Shown: piece by piece, positions 27,441 through 35,850 of the stretch
How positions within the stretch are numbered: position 1 is the first letter of the stretch
Layout: every line of letters starts with the position of its first letter
NCBI RefSeq assembly: GCF_001184025.1
Contig: NZ_BBYG01000023.1
Coordinates: 1-64,000 of the forward strand
Length of the DNA stretch: 64,000 nucleotides
Direction of reading: 5' to 3'
DNA from: Streptomyces maremycinicus
Lineage (GTDB): Bacteria; Actinomycetota; Actinomycetes; Streptomycetales; Streptomycetaceae
Position numbers and translations under genes: made by a program
The notes under the pieces: generated by a model
Told to the model about the DNA's origin: nothing
The model's database searches: none
Seen by the model: only the letters and a program-made list of their open reading frames with translations

Positions 27441-28334
27441 TTAACCCTTTACTCCGGTGAGGGTGACACCTTCGACGAACGCCTTCTGGGCGAAGAAGAA
27501 CACGAGGATCACGGGGGCCATGACCAGCACGGTGGCCGCCATGGTGAGGTTCCAGTCGGTGTGGTGCGCGCCCTTGAAGGACTCCAGGGCGTAGGAGAGG
27601 GTCCACGCGTCCGGATTTTCGGAGGCGTAGATCTGCGGACCGAAGTAGTCGTTCCAGGCGGCGAAGAACTGGAAGAGGGCGACGGCGGCGATGCCGGGCT
27701 TCGCCATCGGCAGCACCACCCTCAGCAGGGTGCGCAGCTCGCCGCAGCCGTCCACCCGTGCCGCGTCCAGGTACTCGTTCGGGATGGTCAGCAGGAACTG
27801 GCGCAGCAGGAAGATCGAGAACGCGTCGCCGAACGCCAGCGGGATGATCATCGGCCACAGCGTGCCCGACAGGTCCAGCTGCTTCGCCCAGAACAGGTAC
27901 ATCGGGATGACGACCACCTGCGGGGGCAGCATCATCATCGAGATCACCAGCATGAGCGTCAGATTCCGGCCCCGGAAGCGGAACTTGGCGAGCGCGTACG
28001 CGACGGGCACGGACGACACGACGGTGAGGACCGTGCCCAGTCCGGCGTAGATCAGCGTGTTCCGCCACCAGGTGAGGAAGCCCGGGGTGTCGAAGACCTT
28101 CCGGTAGTTGGCCCACTCCCAGGTGTGCGGGATCAGGTCGCGGCTGAGCGCCTGGGTGTCGCTCATCAGGGAGGTCAGGAACACGAACACGAAGGGGAGG
28201 GTGAAGAAGAGGGCGGCGGCCACGCCGAGGGAGTGCACCGCGATCCACTCCAGCAGCGCCCGGCGGCGGGCGGTGCGCTCGGCGGGCGAGGACGGTTCCC
28301 TCAACTCCACCGGACGGTCCAGTACTTGGGTCAT
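27441..28334 (-). CDS. csnG: carbohydrate ABC transporter permease, MalG type, CsnG-like
   Basis: A 297-residue inner-membrane permease with six predicted helices starting LGVAAALFFTLPFVFVFL. The EAA loop reads EYLDAARVDGCGELRTLLRVVLP, typical of sugar ABC permeases. It pairs with the next permease to form the channel; the ATPase is absent from the operon, so a shared ATPase such as MsiK is inferred, as for other Streptomyces sugar transporters. Five bases separate it from the upstream permease. Confidence 0.93.
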   Translation of the reverse strand: MTQVLDRPVELREPSSPAERTARRRALLEWIAVHSLGVAAALFFTLPFVFVFLTSLMSDTQALSRDLIPHTWEWANYRKVFDTPGFLTWWRNTLIYAGLGTVLTVVSSVPVAYALAKFRFRGRNLTLMLVISMMMLPPQVVVIPMYLFWAKQLDLSGTLWPMIIPLAFGDAFSIFLLRQFLLTIPNEYLDAARVDGCGELRTLLRVVLPMAKPGIAAVALFQFFAAWNDYFGPQIYASENPDAWTLSYALESFKGAHHTDWNLTMAATVLVMAPVILVFFFAQKAFVEGVTLTGVKG

Positions 28335-28339
28335 ACGGG

Positions 28340-29284
28340 TCAGTCACCTGCCTGGATGAGACCGCCCCGGCGCCGCATCAACAGCGCGGTGAACGCCATC
28401 GACAGGGCGAACAGCACCAGGGCCACGACACAGGCCGAGCCGTAGTCGAAGCGCTGGAAGCCGAGGTTGTAGACGAGTTGGGGAAGGGTGAGCGTGGAGT
28501 GCTCGGGGTAGCCGGGCTCGAACATGGTGCCCGCGCCCTGGATCACGCCCGAGGCGACCTTTCCGGCGACCAGCGGCTGCGTGTAGCACTGCATCGCCGC
28601 GATCACGCCGGTGACCACCGCGAACATGATGATCGGCGAGATGTTGGGGAGGGTGACGAACCGGAACCGCTGCCACGCCGAGGCGCCGTCCAGTTCCGCG
28701 GCCTCGTACTGCTCCTTCGGGACGTCGAGCAGCGCGGCCATGAAGATGACCATCAGGTCGCCGACCCCCCACAGGAACATCAGGGTGAGGGCGGGCTTGG
28801 ACCAGCTCGGGTCGTTGAACCAGCCGGGCGCCGGGACGCCGATCTTCTCCAGGATCGAGTTGACCGGGCCGGTGCCGGGGTTGAGGAGGAAGGCGAAGGC
28901 CATGGTGGCCGCCACCGGCGGGGCGAGGTAGGGCAGGTAGAAGAGGGTGCGGAAGATCCCCGTACCGGTCTTGATCTTCGTGATGAGCATGCCGATGCCG
29001 AGTCCGAACAGCACCCGCGATGTCACCATGATCACGACGAGCCAGAGCGTGTTGCGCAGGGCCGGCCAGAAGAACGGGTAGTGCTCGAAGACGTACGTCC
29101 AGTTCTTGGCGCCGCTCCACGTCGGCGGCTTGAAGCCGTCGTAGTGCATGAACGAGAAGTAGACCGTGGAGATCATCGGGTACGCGAAGAACACCGCGAA
29201 TCCGATCAGCCAGGGGGAGAGGAAGGCGAGGGTGCGCAGTGCCGAGCGACGGTGCTTCGCCCGCAGCGTGTGGGTGGCCGCCAT
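28340..29284 (-). CDS. csnF: carbohydrate ABC transporter permease, MalF type, CsnF-like
   Basis: A 314-residue permease with six membrane helices beginning TLAFLSPWLIGFAVFFAYP. The coupling loop is EQYEAAELDGASAWQRFRFVTLP. ATG 29284 lies 2 bp after the stop of the binding-protein gene. It forms a heterodimer with the following permease. Confidence 0.94.
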   Translation of the reverse strand: MAATHTLRAKHRRSALRTLAFLSPWLIGFAVFFAYPMISTVYFSFMHYDGFKPPTWSGAKNWTYVFEHYPFFWPALRNTLWLVVIMVTSRVLFGLGIGMLITKIKTGTGIFRTLFYLPYLAPPVAATMAFAFLLNPGTGPVNSILEKIGVPAPGWFNDPSWSKPALTLMFLWGVGDLMVIFMAALLDVPKEQYEAAELDGASAWQRFRFVTLPNISPIIMFAVVTGVIAAMQCYTQPLVAGKVASGVIQGAGTMFEPGYPEHSTLTLPQLVYNLGFQRFDYGSACVVALVLFALSMAFTALLMRRRGGLIQAGD

Positions 29285-29286
29285 CG

Positions 29287-30636
29287 CTACTTCGCCTGCG
29301 CGATGTCCGTGTCGATCTGCGCCGCCGCCTTCTCCAGGCCGGCCTTCAGGTCGGTGACCTTGCCGCTCTCGTAGTCGTAGCCGAGCTGCTGCACGGTGGT
29401 GAGGTAGACGCCGCCGTTGATCGACGCGGGGGAGGTGGTCGAGTTCGGGTCGGCGGCGATGTCCAGGAACGTCTTGAACCGCGCGTCGTACTTCAGGTCC
29501 GGTGACTTCAGCGCGGCCAGCGTGGACGGCACGTTGTGGATGGCGTTGGAGAAGGCGACGACCGCGTCCGTGTCGGTGGTCATGTACTTCACCAGTTCCC
29601 AGGCCGCGTTCTGCTTCTTGCTGGTGGCGGCGATGCCGGCGATGGTGCCGGTGATGTAGCCCTTGCCGTACTGGGCCGCCTGGTCGTCCGGGACGGGCAG
29701 CGGGGCGACGCCGATCTCGAAGTCGGGCTTGGCCTCCAGGGCCATGCCGAGCCGCCACTCGCCGTCGAGCTGCATGGCGACCTGACCGGTCTGGAAGGGG
29801 TGCTTGGGGCCCCACTCGTCGCCGAGCGTGGAGCGGAAGGTCTCCAGCTTCTTGAAGCCGCCGAGTTCGTCGACGAGCTTCTTCTGGAGGGTGAAGGCGG
29901 ACGCGACGGCCGGGTCGGTGGCGATCGTCGACTTGCCGGCCGTGTCGAAGTACGTCGGCGAGAACTGGCCTAGGTAGTGCTCGGTGGTGGTCTCCCAGCC
30001 GTGGTAGTTCGGCATGAAGCCGAGCTGCTCGAAGGTGCCGCCCCGGGGGATCGTCAGCTTCTTGGCGTCGGCCTCGAACTCGGACCAGGTCTTCGGGGGA
30101 GCGGTGATGCCCGCCTTCTCGAACGCCGTCTTGTTGTAGTAGAGGCCGTACGCGTCGCCCAGCAGCGGGACGGCGCAGCGGTTGCCGTCGAACTGGGTGT
30201 ACTCGTTCATGGCCTTCGGGAAGGTCGTGGACGGGTCGATGTCCGCCTTCTCGAAGAAGGGGTTGAGGTCGACCAGGGCGCCCGACGAGCAGAACTTGCC
30301 GACGTTGTTGGTGGTGAACGACGAGATCACGTCCGGCGCCTTGGTGCCGCCCGCGCGCAGCGCCTGGTCGATCTTGTCGTCGGTCATGTTGCCGACGACG
30401 TTCACATGGATGTTGGGGTGTGCCTTCTCGAAGCCCGCGATCAGCGACTTCACGGCCTTCACCTCGTTCGGCGCGCTCCAGGCGTGCCAGAAGGTGAGGG
30501 TCGTCTCCTTCGACGCGTCGTCGTCGGAGCCGGCCGCGGACTGGCCGGTACAGGCGGTGGTGCTCAGGAGGAGGGCCGTGGCGGCGGTGAGGGCGAAAGC
30601 CGCCTTTCGGACGGCTGTGGGTATGGGTGTGGGCAT
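29287..30636 (-). CDS. csnE: extracellular solute-binding lipoprotein, CsnE-like
   Basis: A 449-residue family 1 binding protein. The signal peptide ends in the lipobox LSTTAC at about residue 29, so it is lipid-anchored. Typical blocks are TLTFWHAWSAPNEV at the mature N-terminus, YGLYYNKTAFEKAGI and AAWELVKYMTTD. GGAAGG lies 7 nt before ATG 30636. In the csn operon this protein captures chitosan-derived oligosaccharides; the substrate assignment here is by synteny. The 148-bp gap from the regulator gene has no copy of the operator palindrome. Confidence 0.93.
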   Translation of the reverse strand: MPTPIPTAVRKAAFALTAATALLLSTTACTGQSAAGSDDDASKETTLTFWHAWSAPNEVKAVKSLIAGFEKAHPNIHVNVVGNMTDDKIDQALRAGGTKAPDVISSFTTNNVGKFCSSGALVDLNPFFEKADIDPSTTFPKAMNEYTQFDGNRCAVPLLGDAYGLYYNKTAFEKAGITAPPKTWSEFEADAKKLTIPRGGTFEQLGFMPNYHGWETTTEHYLGQFSPTYFDTAGKSTIATDPAVASAFTLQKKLVDELGGFKKLETFRSTLGDEWGPKHPFQTGQVAMQLDGEWRLGMALEAKPDFEIGVAPLPVPDDQAAQYGKGYITGTIAGIAATSKKQNAAWELVKYMTTDTDAVVAFSNAIHNVPSTLAALKSPDLKYDARFKTFLDIAADPNSTTSPASINGGVYLTTVQQLGYDYESGKVTDLKAGLEKAAAQIDTDIAQAK

Positions 30637-30784
30637 GACGGAGCCTTCCAGGAACAGGGCAGGGTGAAGGAGAGGCGGTGCGGTGGAGCAGGGTGGAGCG
30701 AGGTGGGGAGGGATGGAGCGGGGTGAGGTGCGGGCCGGGGAGGGGGTGGTGGTGAGGGTCCGGGGGAGAGGGTCGGTGGTGCGG

Positions 30785-31996
30785 CTAGCGGGAGGTGTCG
30801 AAGACCTCGTCGCGGGTGGCCGCCAGCGCGCTCTCCAGCGCGCCGCGCAGCACGGGCCGTTCGGTGACGTCGCCCATGACCAGCTTCGGCCGGGACGCGG
30901 CCAGTTCCGCCAGCTCGTCCTGGACGAGGGCGCGCAGCACCTCGCCGCCGGCGGTCAGGGAGGCGCCGCTGAGGACGACGAGTTCGGGGTCGAGCACGGA
31001 GACGAGCGAGGCGAGACCGGTCGCGAGCCGGGTCGCGTACGTCTGGAGCAGTTGCCGGTGCGGGGCGGTGTCCTCGGCGGCGGCCCGCTCGACGAGCGCG
31101 GCGGCGACCTCGGCGTACGGCCCGGACGGGATGCCGGTGATGCCGAGCTCCCGGGCCAGCCGGGGCACGGCCTGCGAGCCCGCCAGCTCCTGGAAGCCAC
31201 CGCTGTTGGCCTTGGTCACCTGCCGGACCAGGGGCGCGCCCGGGACCGGCAGGAAGCCGACCTCGCCGGCGCCGCCGGTCCAGCCGCGGTGCAGCCGGCC
31301 GCCGAGGACGAGGGCGGCGCCGAGACCGGCCTCGTTCCACAGCAGGACGAAGTCCTCGTGGCCGCGCGCCGCGCCCAGGCGCTGCTCGGCGACGGCGGCG
31401 AGGTTGACGTCGTTCTCGTACTCGACCGGCATCGGCAGCGCCGCGGCGAGATCGTCGAGCAGCGCGGGGGAGTGCCAACCGGGCAGGTGGGAGGCGTAGC
31501 GCAGGCGACCGGTGGTGGGGTCGAAGGCGCCGGGGGTGGCGACGACCAGCCGCCGCACGTCGTCCCGGGTGAGGTGCGCGGCCTTCACCGCGCCGTCGAG
31601 GGCCTCGGTGACCTGCCGTACGACGGCGTCGGGGGTCTTCCGGCCGGGTGTGGGCACCTCGAACGTGCCCACGGTCCGGCCGGTGGCGTCGGCGACGGCG
31701 GCCAGGACGCGCTCGGGGGTGACATCGAGCCCCGCGGCGTACGCGGCGGCCGGGTTGACCTCGTACAGCTGGGCGTTGGGCCCGGGGCGGCCCTCGGTGG
31801 TGCCGGTCGCGAGCACCAGTCCCGCCGCTTCCAGCCGGGCCAGCAGCTGTGAGGCGGTGGGCTTCGACAGGCCGGTGAGCTTGCCGATCCGGGTGCGGGA
31901 CAGGGGTCCGTGCGCCAGCAGGAGGTCGAGGGCGGCGCGGTCGTTCATGGCGCGCAGGACGCGCGGGGTGCCCGGCGTACCGGCGGTTCCTGCCAT
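30785..31996 (-). CDS. csnR: ROK-family transcriptional repressor, CsnR-like
   Basis: A 403-residue regulator. The N-terminal winged helix is GPLSRTRIGKLTGLSKPTASQLLARLEAAG. The ROK domain follows, with VEYENDVNLAAVAEQ, LGAALVLGGRLHRGWTGGAGEVGFLP and a C-terminal LDPELVVLSGASL. The zinc CxCGxxGC motif of catalytic ROK sugar kinases is absent, consistent with a regulator. It is the first gene of the operon and has a perfect palindrome 75 bp upstream, so autoregulation and control of the whole operon are inferred, as known for CsnR. Confidence 0.93.
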   Translation of the reverse strand: MAGTAGTPGTPRVLRAMNDRAALDLLLAHGPLSRTRIGKLTGLSKPTASQLLARLEAAGLVLATGTTEGRPGPNAQLYEVNPAAAYAAGLDVTPERVLAAVADATGRTVGTFEVPTPGRKTPDAVVRQVTEALDGAVKAAHLTRDDVRRLVVATPGAFDPTTGRLRYASHLPGWHSPALLDDLAAALPMPVEYENDVNLAAVAEQRLGAARGHEDFVLLWNEAGLGAALVLGGRLHRGWTGGAGEVGFLPVPGAPLVRQVTKANSGGFQELAGSQAVPRLARELGITGIPSGPYAEVAAALVERAAAEDTAPHRQLLQTYATRLATGLASLVSVLDPELVVLSGASLTAGGEVLRALVQDELAELAASRPKLVMGDVTERPVLRGALESALAATRDEVFDTSR

Positions 31997-32070
31997 GGGG
32001 TCGACACCTGCCTTTCTGAACTGCCCAGCTTCTCAAGCGCGCCGGACGCAAGTCCACATCCGGTCACTGT

Positions 32071-32085
32071 TAGGAAAGTTTCCTA
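32071..32085. promoter_or_regulatory. ROK (CsnR-type) operator palindrome
   Basis: TAGGAAAGTTTCCTA is a perfect 15-bp inverted repeat centred on a single G, lying 75 bp before the csnR start codon. This is the kind of site bound by CsnR in S. lividans and S. coelicolor to repress chitosan genes in the absence of oligosaccharide. No other copy was noticed in the operon. Confidence 0.82.
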
Positions 32086-32317
32086 TCGGCTGGCAGGAAC
32101 GTAGACCCGTCACGAAGGGGACGTCAAGGAGTGAAACGGCGAACGCCCCCGAGGCAACAGAGTCGTTACTTCGCGGGCGGGACGCGTCACGTCGGCGCGG
32201 GAACAGCCGGCCGGACCGATGCGGCCGGACGGGGCCGCGCAAGCTCGACGGGGCCGGGGAGGGCCGAGGGGGGCCCGGGGAGGGCCGAGGGGGACCCGGG
32301 AAGGCCGGGCGGGCCGG

Positions 32318-32409
32318 GAAGGCCGGTCGCGGCAGGGAGGGAAGGCCGGTCGGGGCAGGGAGGGAAGGCCGGTCGCGGCGGGGAGGGAAGGCCGGTCGGG
32401 GCCGGGAAA
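32318..32409. repeat. 23-bp tandem repeat, four copies
   Basis: GAAGGCCGGTCG starts at 32318, 32341, 32364 and 32387, exactly 23 bp apart, with the tail GGGCAGGGAGG varying slightly. It precedes the mscS stop in a non-coding spacer. Confidence 0.8.
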
Positions 32410-32446
32410 GCCGGAAGGCCGTACCCGGAGCCTTCCGGCGTGCGGG

Positions 32447-33559
32447 CTACTTCGCCGGCGCGGTCGGGGCCGCCGACCGGGGCTGGTTGAGCGGGGTCGT
32501 CGCCGCCACCTGCGGCGAGTCCGCGTTGGAGAACACCGACGGCGCCGCGACCGCGGCCGTCGGGTCGGCCGGGTCCTCGGTGGCCGTGGCGGTCGCGCCG
32601 CCCACGATGCGGATGTCGGCCGCGTCGAAGGCCCGCTTGATGCGCCAGCGCAGCTCCCGCTCGACGACCAGGGCCTTGCCGGGCATCGTCTTCGCGGAGA
32701 CGCGGACCACCATCGAGTCGAGCAGGACGCTGTCCAGGCCGAGCACCTCGATCGGGCTCCACAGGAGCTCGTTCCAGGGCTCCTCCTTGCTCATCTTCTC
32801 GGCGACCTCGTCCAGGGTGGCCTTGACCAGATCGAGGTCCTCGGACGCCTTGACGGTCACGTCGACGCCGGCCGTGGCCCAGCCCTGCGAGAGGTTGCCG
32901 ATCCGCTTGACCTCACCGTTGCGGACGTACCAGATCTCACCGTTGGCGCCGCGGAGCTTCGTCACGCGCAGCCCCACCTCGATGACCTCACCGGTGGCCA
33001 CGCCCGCGTCGATCTGGTCGCCGACGCCGTACTGGTCCTCAAGGATCATGAACACGCCGGAGAGGAAGTCCGTGACCAGGTTGCGCGCGCCGAAACCGAT
33101 CGCCACGCCCGCGACACCGGCGGAGGCCAGCAGCGGGGCCAGATTGATCTCGAAGGTGCCCAGCACCATCAGGGCGGCCGTGCCGAGGATCAGGAAACTC
33201 GCCACCGAACGCAGCACCGAGCCGATCGCCTGCGAGCGCTGACGCCGCCGCTCGTTGTTGACCAGCAGCCCGCCCAGCGCCGTGCCGTCGACCGAGGAGA
33301 CGGTGCGGTTCATCCGGTCGATCAGCTTGGTGATCGCCCGCTGCACCACCACTCTCAGCACCACCGCGATCACCAGGATCAGCAGCACGCGCAGACCGAT
33401 CGCCAGCCAGGTCGACCAGTTCTGCTCGACCCAGCTGGCCGCGTTCGTCGCGCTCTCCTGGGCGTCCTGGAGGGACGGGACGATCACCGCGGTCGGCGAC
33501 TCCGAGGGAGTCGGCGACGGTGACGCGTCGGCGGCCAGTAGGACGGCGGGCAAGGACAC
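32447..33559 (-). CDS. small-conductance mechanosensitive channel (MscS family)
   Basis: A 370-residue membrane channel that releases solutes on hypo-osmotic shock. Helices include WLAIGLRVLLILVIAVVLRVV and FLILGTAALMVLG. The pore helix region is APLLASAGVAGVAIGFGARN, followed by LVTDFLSGVFMILEDQYGVGD, the hallmark of MscS. A Pro/Ala/Thr-rich cytoplasmic tail ends it. The start is GTG 33559, preceded by GGAGG eight bases upstream, rather than the longer frame from 33664. Confidence 0.95.
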   Translation of the reverse strand: MSLPAVLLAADASPSPTPSESPTAVIVPSLQDAQESATNAASWVEQNWSTWLAIGLRVLLILVIAVVLRVVVQRAITKLIDRMNRTVSSVDGTALGGLLVNNERRRQRSQAIGSVLRSVASFLILGTAALMVLGTFEINLAPLLASAGVAGVAIGFGARNLVTDFLSGVFMILEDQYGVGDQIDAGVATGEVIEVGLRVTKLRGANGEIWYVRNGEVKRIGNLSQGWATAGVDVTVKASEDLDLVKATLDEVAEKMSKEEPWNELLWSPIEVLGLDSVLLDSMVVRVSAKTMPGKALVVERELRWRIKRAFDAADIRIVGGATATATEDPADPTAAVAAPSVFSNADSPQVAATTPLNQPRSAAPTAPAK

Positions 33560-33883
33560 GGCAGGTACCTCCAGGTGCTGCACTGCTCCATTCGGTGCGG
33601 CGGTCAAGGGCGACACGCGCTGCGAGGTCACGGAAAGGTCACCGGACGGGCAGAACCACCACACTAACGGGGCATTGTGTGTGGTTCGGCGAGTTCCGTG
33701 AAGGAGAGACGGTCCTCACCTGGGCTTGAACAGGCCATGATCCTGGGGAGACAACAGGGTGTGGTCGAAAACACTCCCAGCCCGTTACCGGGACATGGTG
33801 GCGCGTCCACCAGGCAAGAGGGGACACTGACCACAGATCGTCCCGGCGCGAGCCACGCGCCGCCGACGCCCAAGGAGGCATCC
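33560..33883. other. divergent promoter region between mscS and the HNH gene
   Basis: About 320 bp with open frames but no recognisable product. It must hold promoters for both divergent genes; no specific box was identified. Confidence 0.4.
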
Positions 33884-34420
33884 GTGCCGCATGTCCTGGT
33901 CCTCAACGCGTCGTACGAGCCGCTCGGCGTCGTACCGCTCCGCCGCGCGCTCGTCCTCGTCCTGGAGAACAAGGCGATCTCCCTCGAGGAATCCGGCGCC
34001 TTCCTGCACAGCGCGACCGTCACAGTCCCCGCACCCAGCGTGGTCCGGCTCAAGCGATTCGTCCGGGTTCCCTATCGGGGGCCCGTTCCTCTGACCCGTC
34101 GGGCGCTCTTCGCCCGTGACGGGGGCCGGTGCATGTACTGCGGTGGCGTCGCAACCAGCGTCGACCACGTCGTCCCGCGCAGTCGCGGGGGCAAACACGT
34201 GTGGGACAACGTCGTGGCGTCCTGCCGTCGCTGCAACCACACCAAGGCCGATCGGCACCTCGTCGAGATCGGCTGGCGGCTGCGCCACAAACCCGCTCCC
34301 CCGTCCGGACTCGCCTGGCGCATCATCGGCACCGGGCATAGGGACCCGCGCTGGCTGCCGTACTTGCAGCCGTACGGCGCGGACGACGCACTGGCCCGGA
34401 TCGACGGCATCTCCGCCTGA
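33884..34420 (+). CDS. HNH endonuclease
   Basis: A 178-residue protein widely conserved in actinobacteria. The N-terminus PHVLVLNASYEPLGVVPLRR is typical of the family. The HNH zinc-finger nuclease core is CMYCGG, VDHVVPRSRGGKHVWDNVV and CRRCNHTKADR, containing the catalytic histidine, the asparagine and both cysteine pairs. GTG 33884 follows AAGGAGG. It probably cuts or processes DNA, with an uncharacterised housekeeping role; context does not suggest a restriction system. Confidence 0.92.
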   Translation: MPHVLVLNASYEPLGVVPLRRALVLVLENKAISLEESGAFLHSATVTVPAPSVVRLKRFVRVPYRGPVPLTRRALFARDGGRCMYCGGVATSVDHVVPRSRGGKHVWDNVVASCRRCNHTKADRHLVEIGWRLRHKPAPPSGLAWRIIGTGHRDPRWLPYLQPYGADDALARIDGISA

Positions 34421-34704
34421 CGATCCGGGTCTTCGTATTGCGTCGCCCGCGCCTTCGCACCGCGCCACGACGTCACGACGGCCCGGCCGGATGTGACGGG
34501 CTCCGGGGACCGCCCTGCGCCCCCGGAGCCCCATCGGCATGCCCGCCCCGTCCCTTTGCCCAGCCTGCCGTCATGCCCGCCCCGTCCCTTCCTCCGGCCT
34601 GCCGTCATGCCCGCTGGCACCCCTGGTGGGGGTCCGGCCCCGCGGCGGCCGCCGGGCCGGTGCGGGCCTGGCCGGGCGGGTCCCGGCGGCGGCAGGATGG
34701 GGCC

Positions 34705-35358
34705 GTGCCCACCGAGTCGGACAAGATCGAGCTGAGCGAACACGAACTGCGGGAGATCGCGGGCTACGCGGCCCACTGCGCGCGCAGGGCGCTGCCGCTC
34801 TTCGAGCGGAGCCTTCCCTCCGACCCGCGCCCCCGCGACGCCGTCGAAGCGGCGGAGGCCTTCGCCGGGGGCGGCCGGCGCACGGGCGCCCTGCGGCAGA
34901 GCGCGTGGGCGGCCTACCGGGCCGCGCGGGAGGCCGCCGCGGCCGCCGCGCCCGCCCCCTGCGCCGCGGCGGACGCGGCACGCGCGGCGAGCCACGCGGC
35001 GGCCGCGGCGTATCTGCATCCGCTGGCCGACGCGCACCAGGTGAAGCACATCCTCGGTGCGGCGGCGCACGCGGCGCGGGCGGAGGAGCTGGCAGCGGAG
35101 GAGGAGCCGGCCGCGGGTGAGGAGCCGGCCGCGGGTGAGGAGCCGGCCGCGGGTGAGGACGGGACCGGCGTCTTCGTCCCTTCCGCCGGGGCGGGGAGCC
35201 CGACGGGCGGCGGGACCCCGGCGGGGACTGCGGAATGGGCGCGCCGTCACGCGCCGGCGGCGGTCGCCGCGGTGCTCGGCCGGTTGCCCGCAGCGCCTCC
35301 CGGAGGCGGACGGGTGGGAGAGCTGATGCGCGGTCTCGACGCAGCCCTGCGCGCCTGA
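34705..35358 (+). CDS. Imm5-like putative immunity/unknown protein
   Basis: A 217-residue Ala-rich helical protein (LREIAGYAAHCARRALPLFE, HPLADAHQVKHILGAAAHAARA). In Streptomyces such proteins are sometimes called SbcC-like or placed in an Imm5-like family; I recognise the pattern but not a function. An internal linker is three perfect copies of an 18-bp unit encoding EEPAAG (35098-35158), which may vary in length between strains. The start is taken at GTG 34705. A second alanine-rich helical segment closes the protein. Confidence 0.75.
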   Translation: MPTESDKIELSEHELREIAGYAAHCARRALPLFERSLPSDPRPRDAVEAAEAFAGGGRRTGALRQSAWAAYRAAREAAAAAAPAPCAAADAARAASHAAAAAYLHPLADAHQVKHILGAAAHAARAEELAAEEEPAAGEEPAAGEEPAAGEDGTGVFVPSAGAGSPTGGGTPAGTAEWARRHAPAAVAAVLGRLPAAPPGGGRVGELMRGLDAALRA

Positions 35359-35366
35359 GCGCGCGC

Positions 35367-35520
35367 GGGGGCGGGCGGGCTGTCCGGAGGTGTGCGGGGG
35401 ATCGGGGGCGGGCGGGCTGCCCGAAGGTGCGCGGGTGATCGGGGGCGGGCGGGCTGCCCCAGGGTGTGCCGGCGACGGGGGCGGGCGGGCTGTCCGGAGG
35501 TGTGCGGGGGACCGGGGGCG
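35367..35520. repeat. 37-bp tandem repeat, four copies plus partial
   Basis: GGGGGCGGGCGGGCT starts at 35367, 35404, 35441 and 35477, with a partial fifth at 35514; spacings are 37, 37, 36 and 37 bp. Units contain CGAAGGTGCGCGGGTGATC-like tails. It lies between the Imm5-like gene and the small gene before malQ. Strong G-strand asymmetry could allow quadruplex structures. Confidence 0.8.
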
Positions 35521-35643
35521 GATCCCTCGTGTCGGCGCGGGTTCCGGGAGGGGGTCGCGGCGTGTAATGACGTGAGGACGTCTGTCCCCGCGTCCGCTGG
35601 GTAGGGCTGGGGTATCCGATGCCGTACTGAAGAGGAGGCCACC

Positions 35644-35850
35644 GTGATCGCACCGGCCCGCTCCAAACGCCCGGCGGAGCACTCCGCCGTCACCCCCGCC
35701 GAGCTCGAGGACCCCTCCCTCCGTGCCTTCAGCGCCGAGGGAACCCGCGCCGAACCCCCGCTGACCAGTGAACCGCCGCTGCCCGACGCCGAGCCCCTGA
35801 CCAGCGAGCCGCCGCTCGCCGTCACGGACCCCGACTCCACGAGGCCCTGA
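35644..35850 (+). CDS. small hypothetical protein preceding malQ
   Basis: A 68-residue Pro/Glu/Ser-rich, probably disordered protein. GTG 35644 follows an excellent GAGGAGG site, and the stop TGA directly abuts the malQ ATG, so it is translated and coupled. It has an internal repeat (PLTSEPPL twice). No function is known; it may act as a leader peptide for malQ or as a small partner of it. Confidence 0.65.
   Translation: MIAPARSKRPAEHSAVTPAELEDPSLRAFSAEGTRAEPPLTSEPPLPDAEPLTSEPPLAVTDPDSTRP

Larger units (their letters stand above)
31997..32446. other. spacer with ROK operator and a 23-bp tandem repeat
   Basis: Between the start of csnR and the end of mscS. The left part holds the csn operator and promoter region. 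The right part is G/A-rich repeats of the type GGGCCGAGGGGG and a 23-bp array. No gene is supported. Confidence 0.6.

Noticed and set aside
35367..35520. Possible CRISPR array
   Set aside because: The 37-bp period units are repeated throughout without unique spacers, so this is a simple tandem repeat; no cas genes are present. The same holds for the 45-, 23- and 25-bp arrays.
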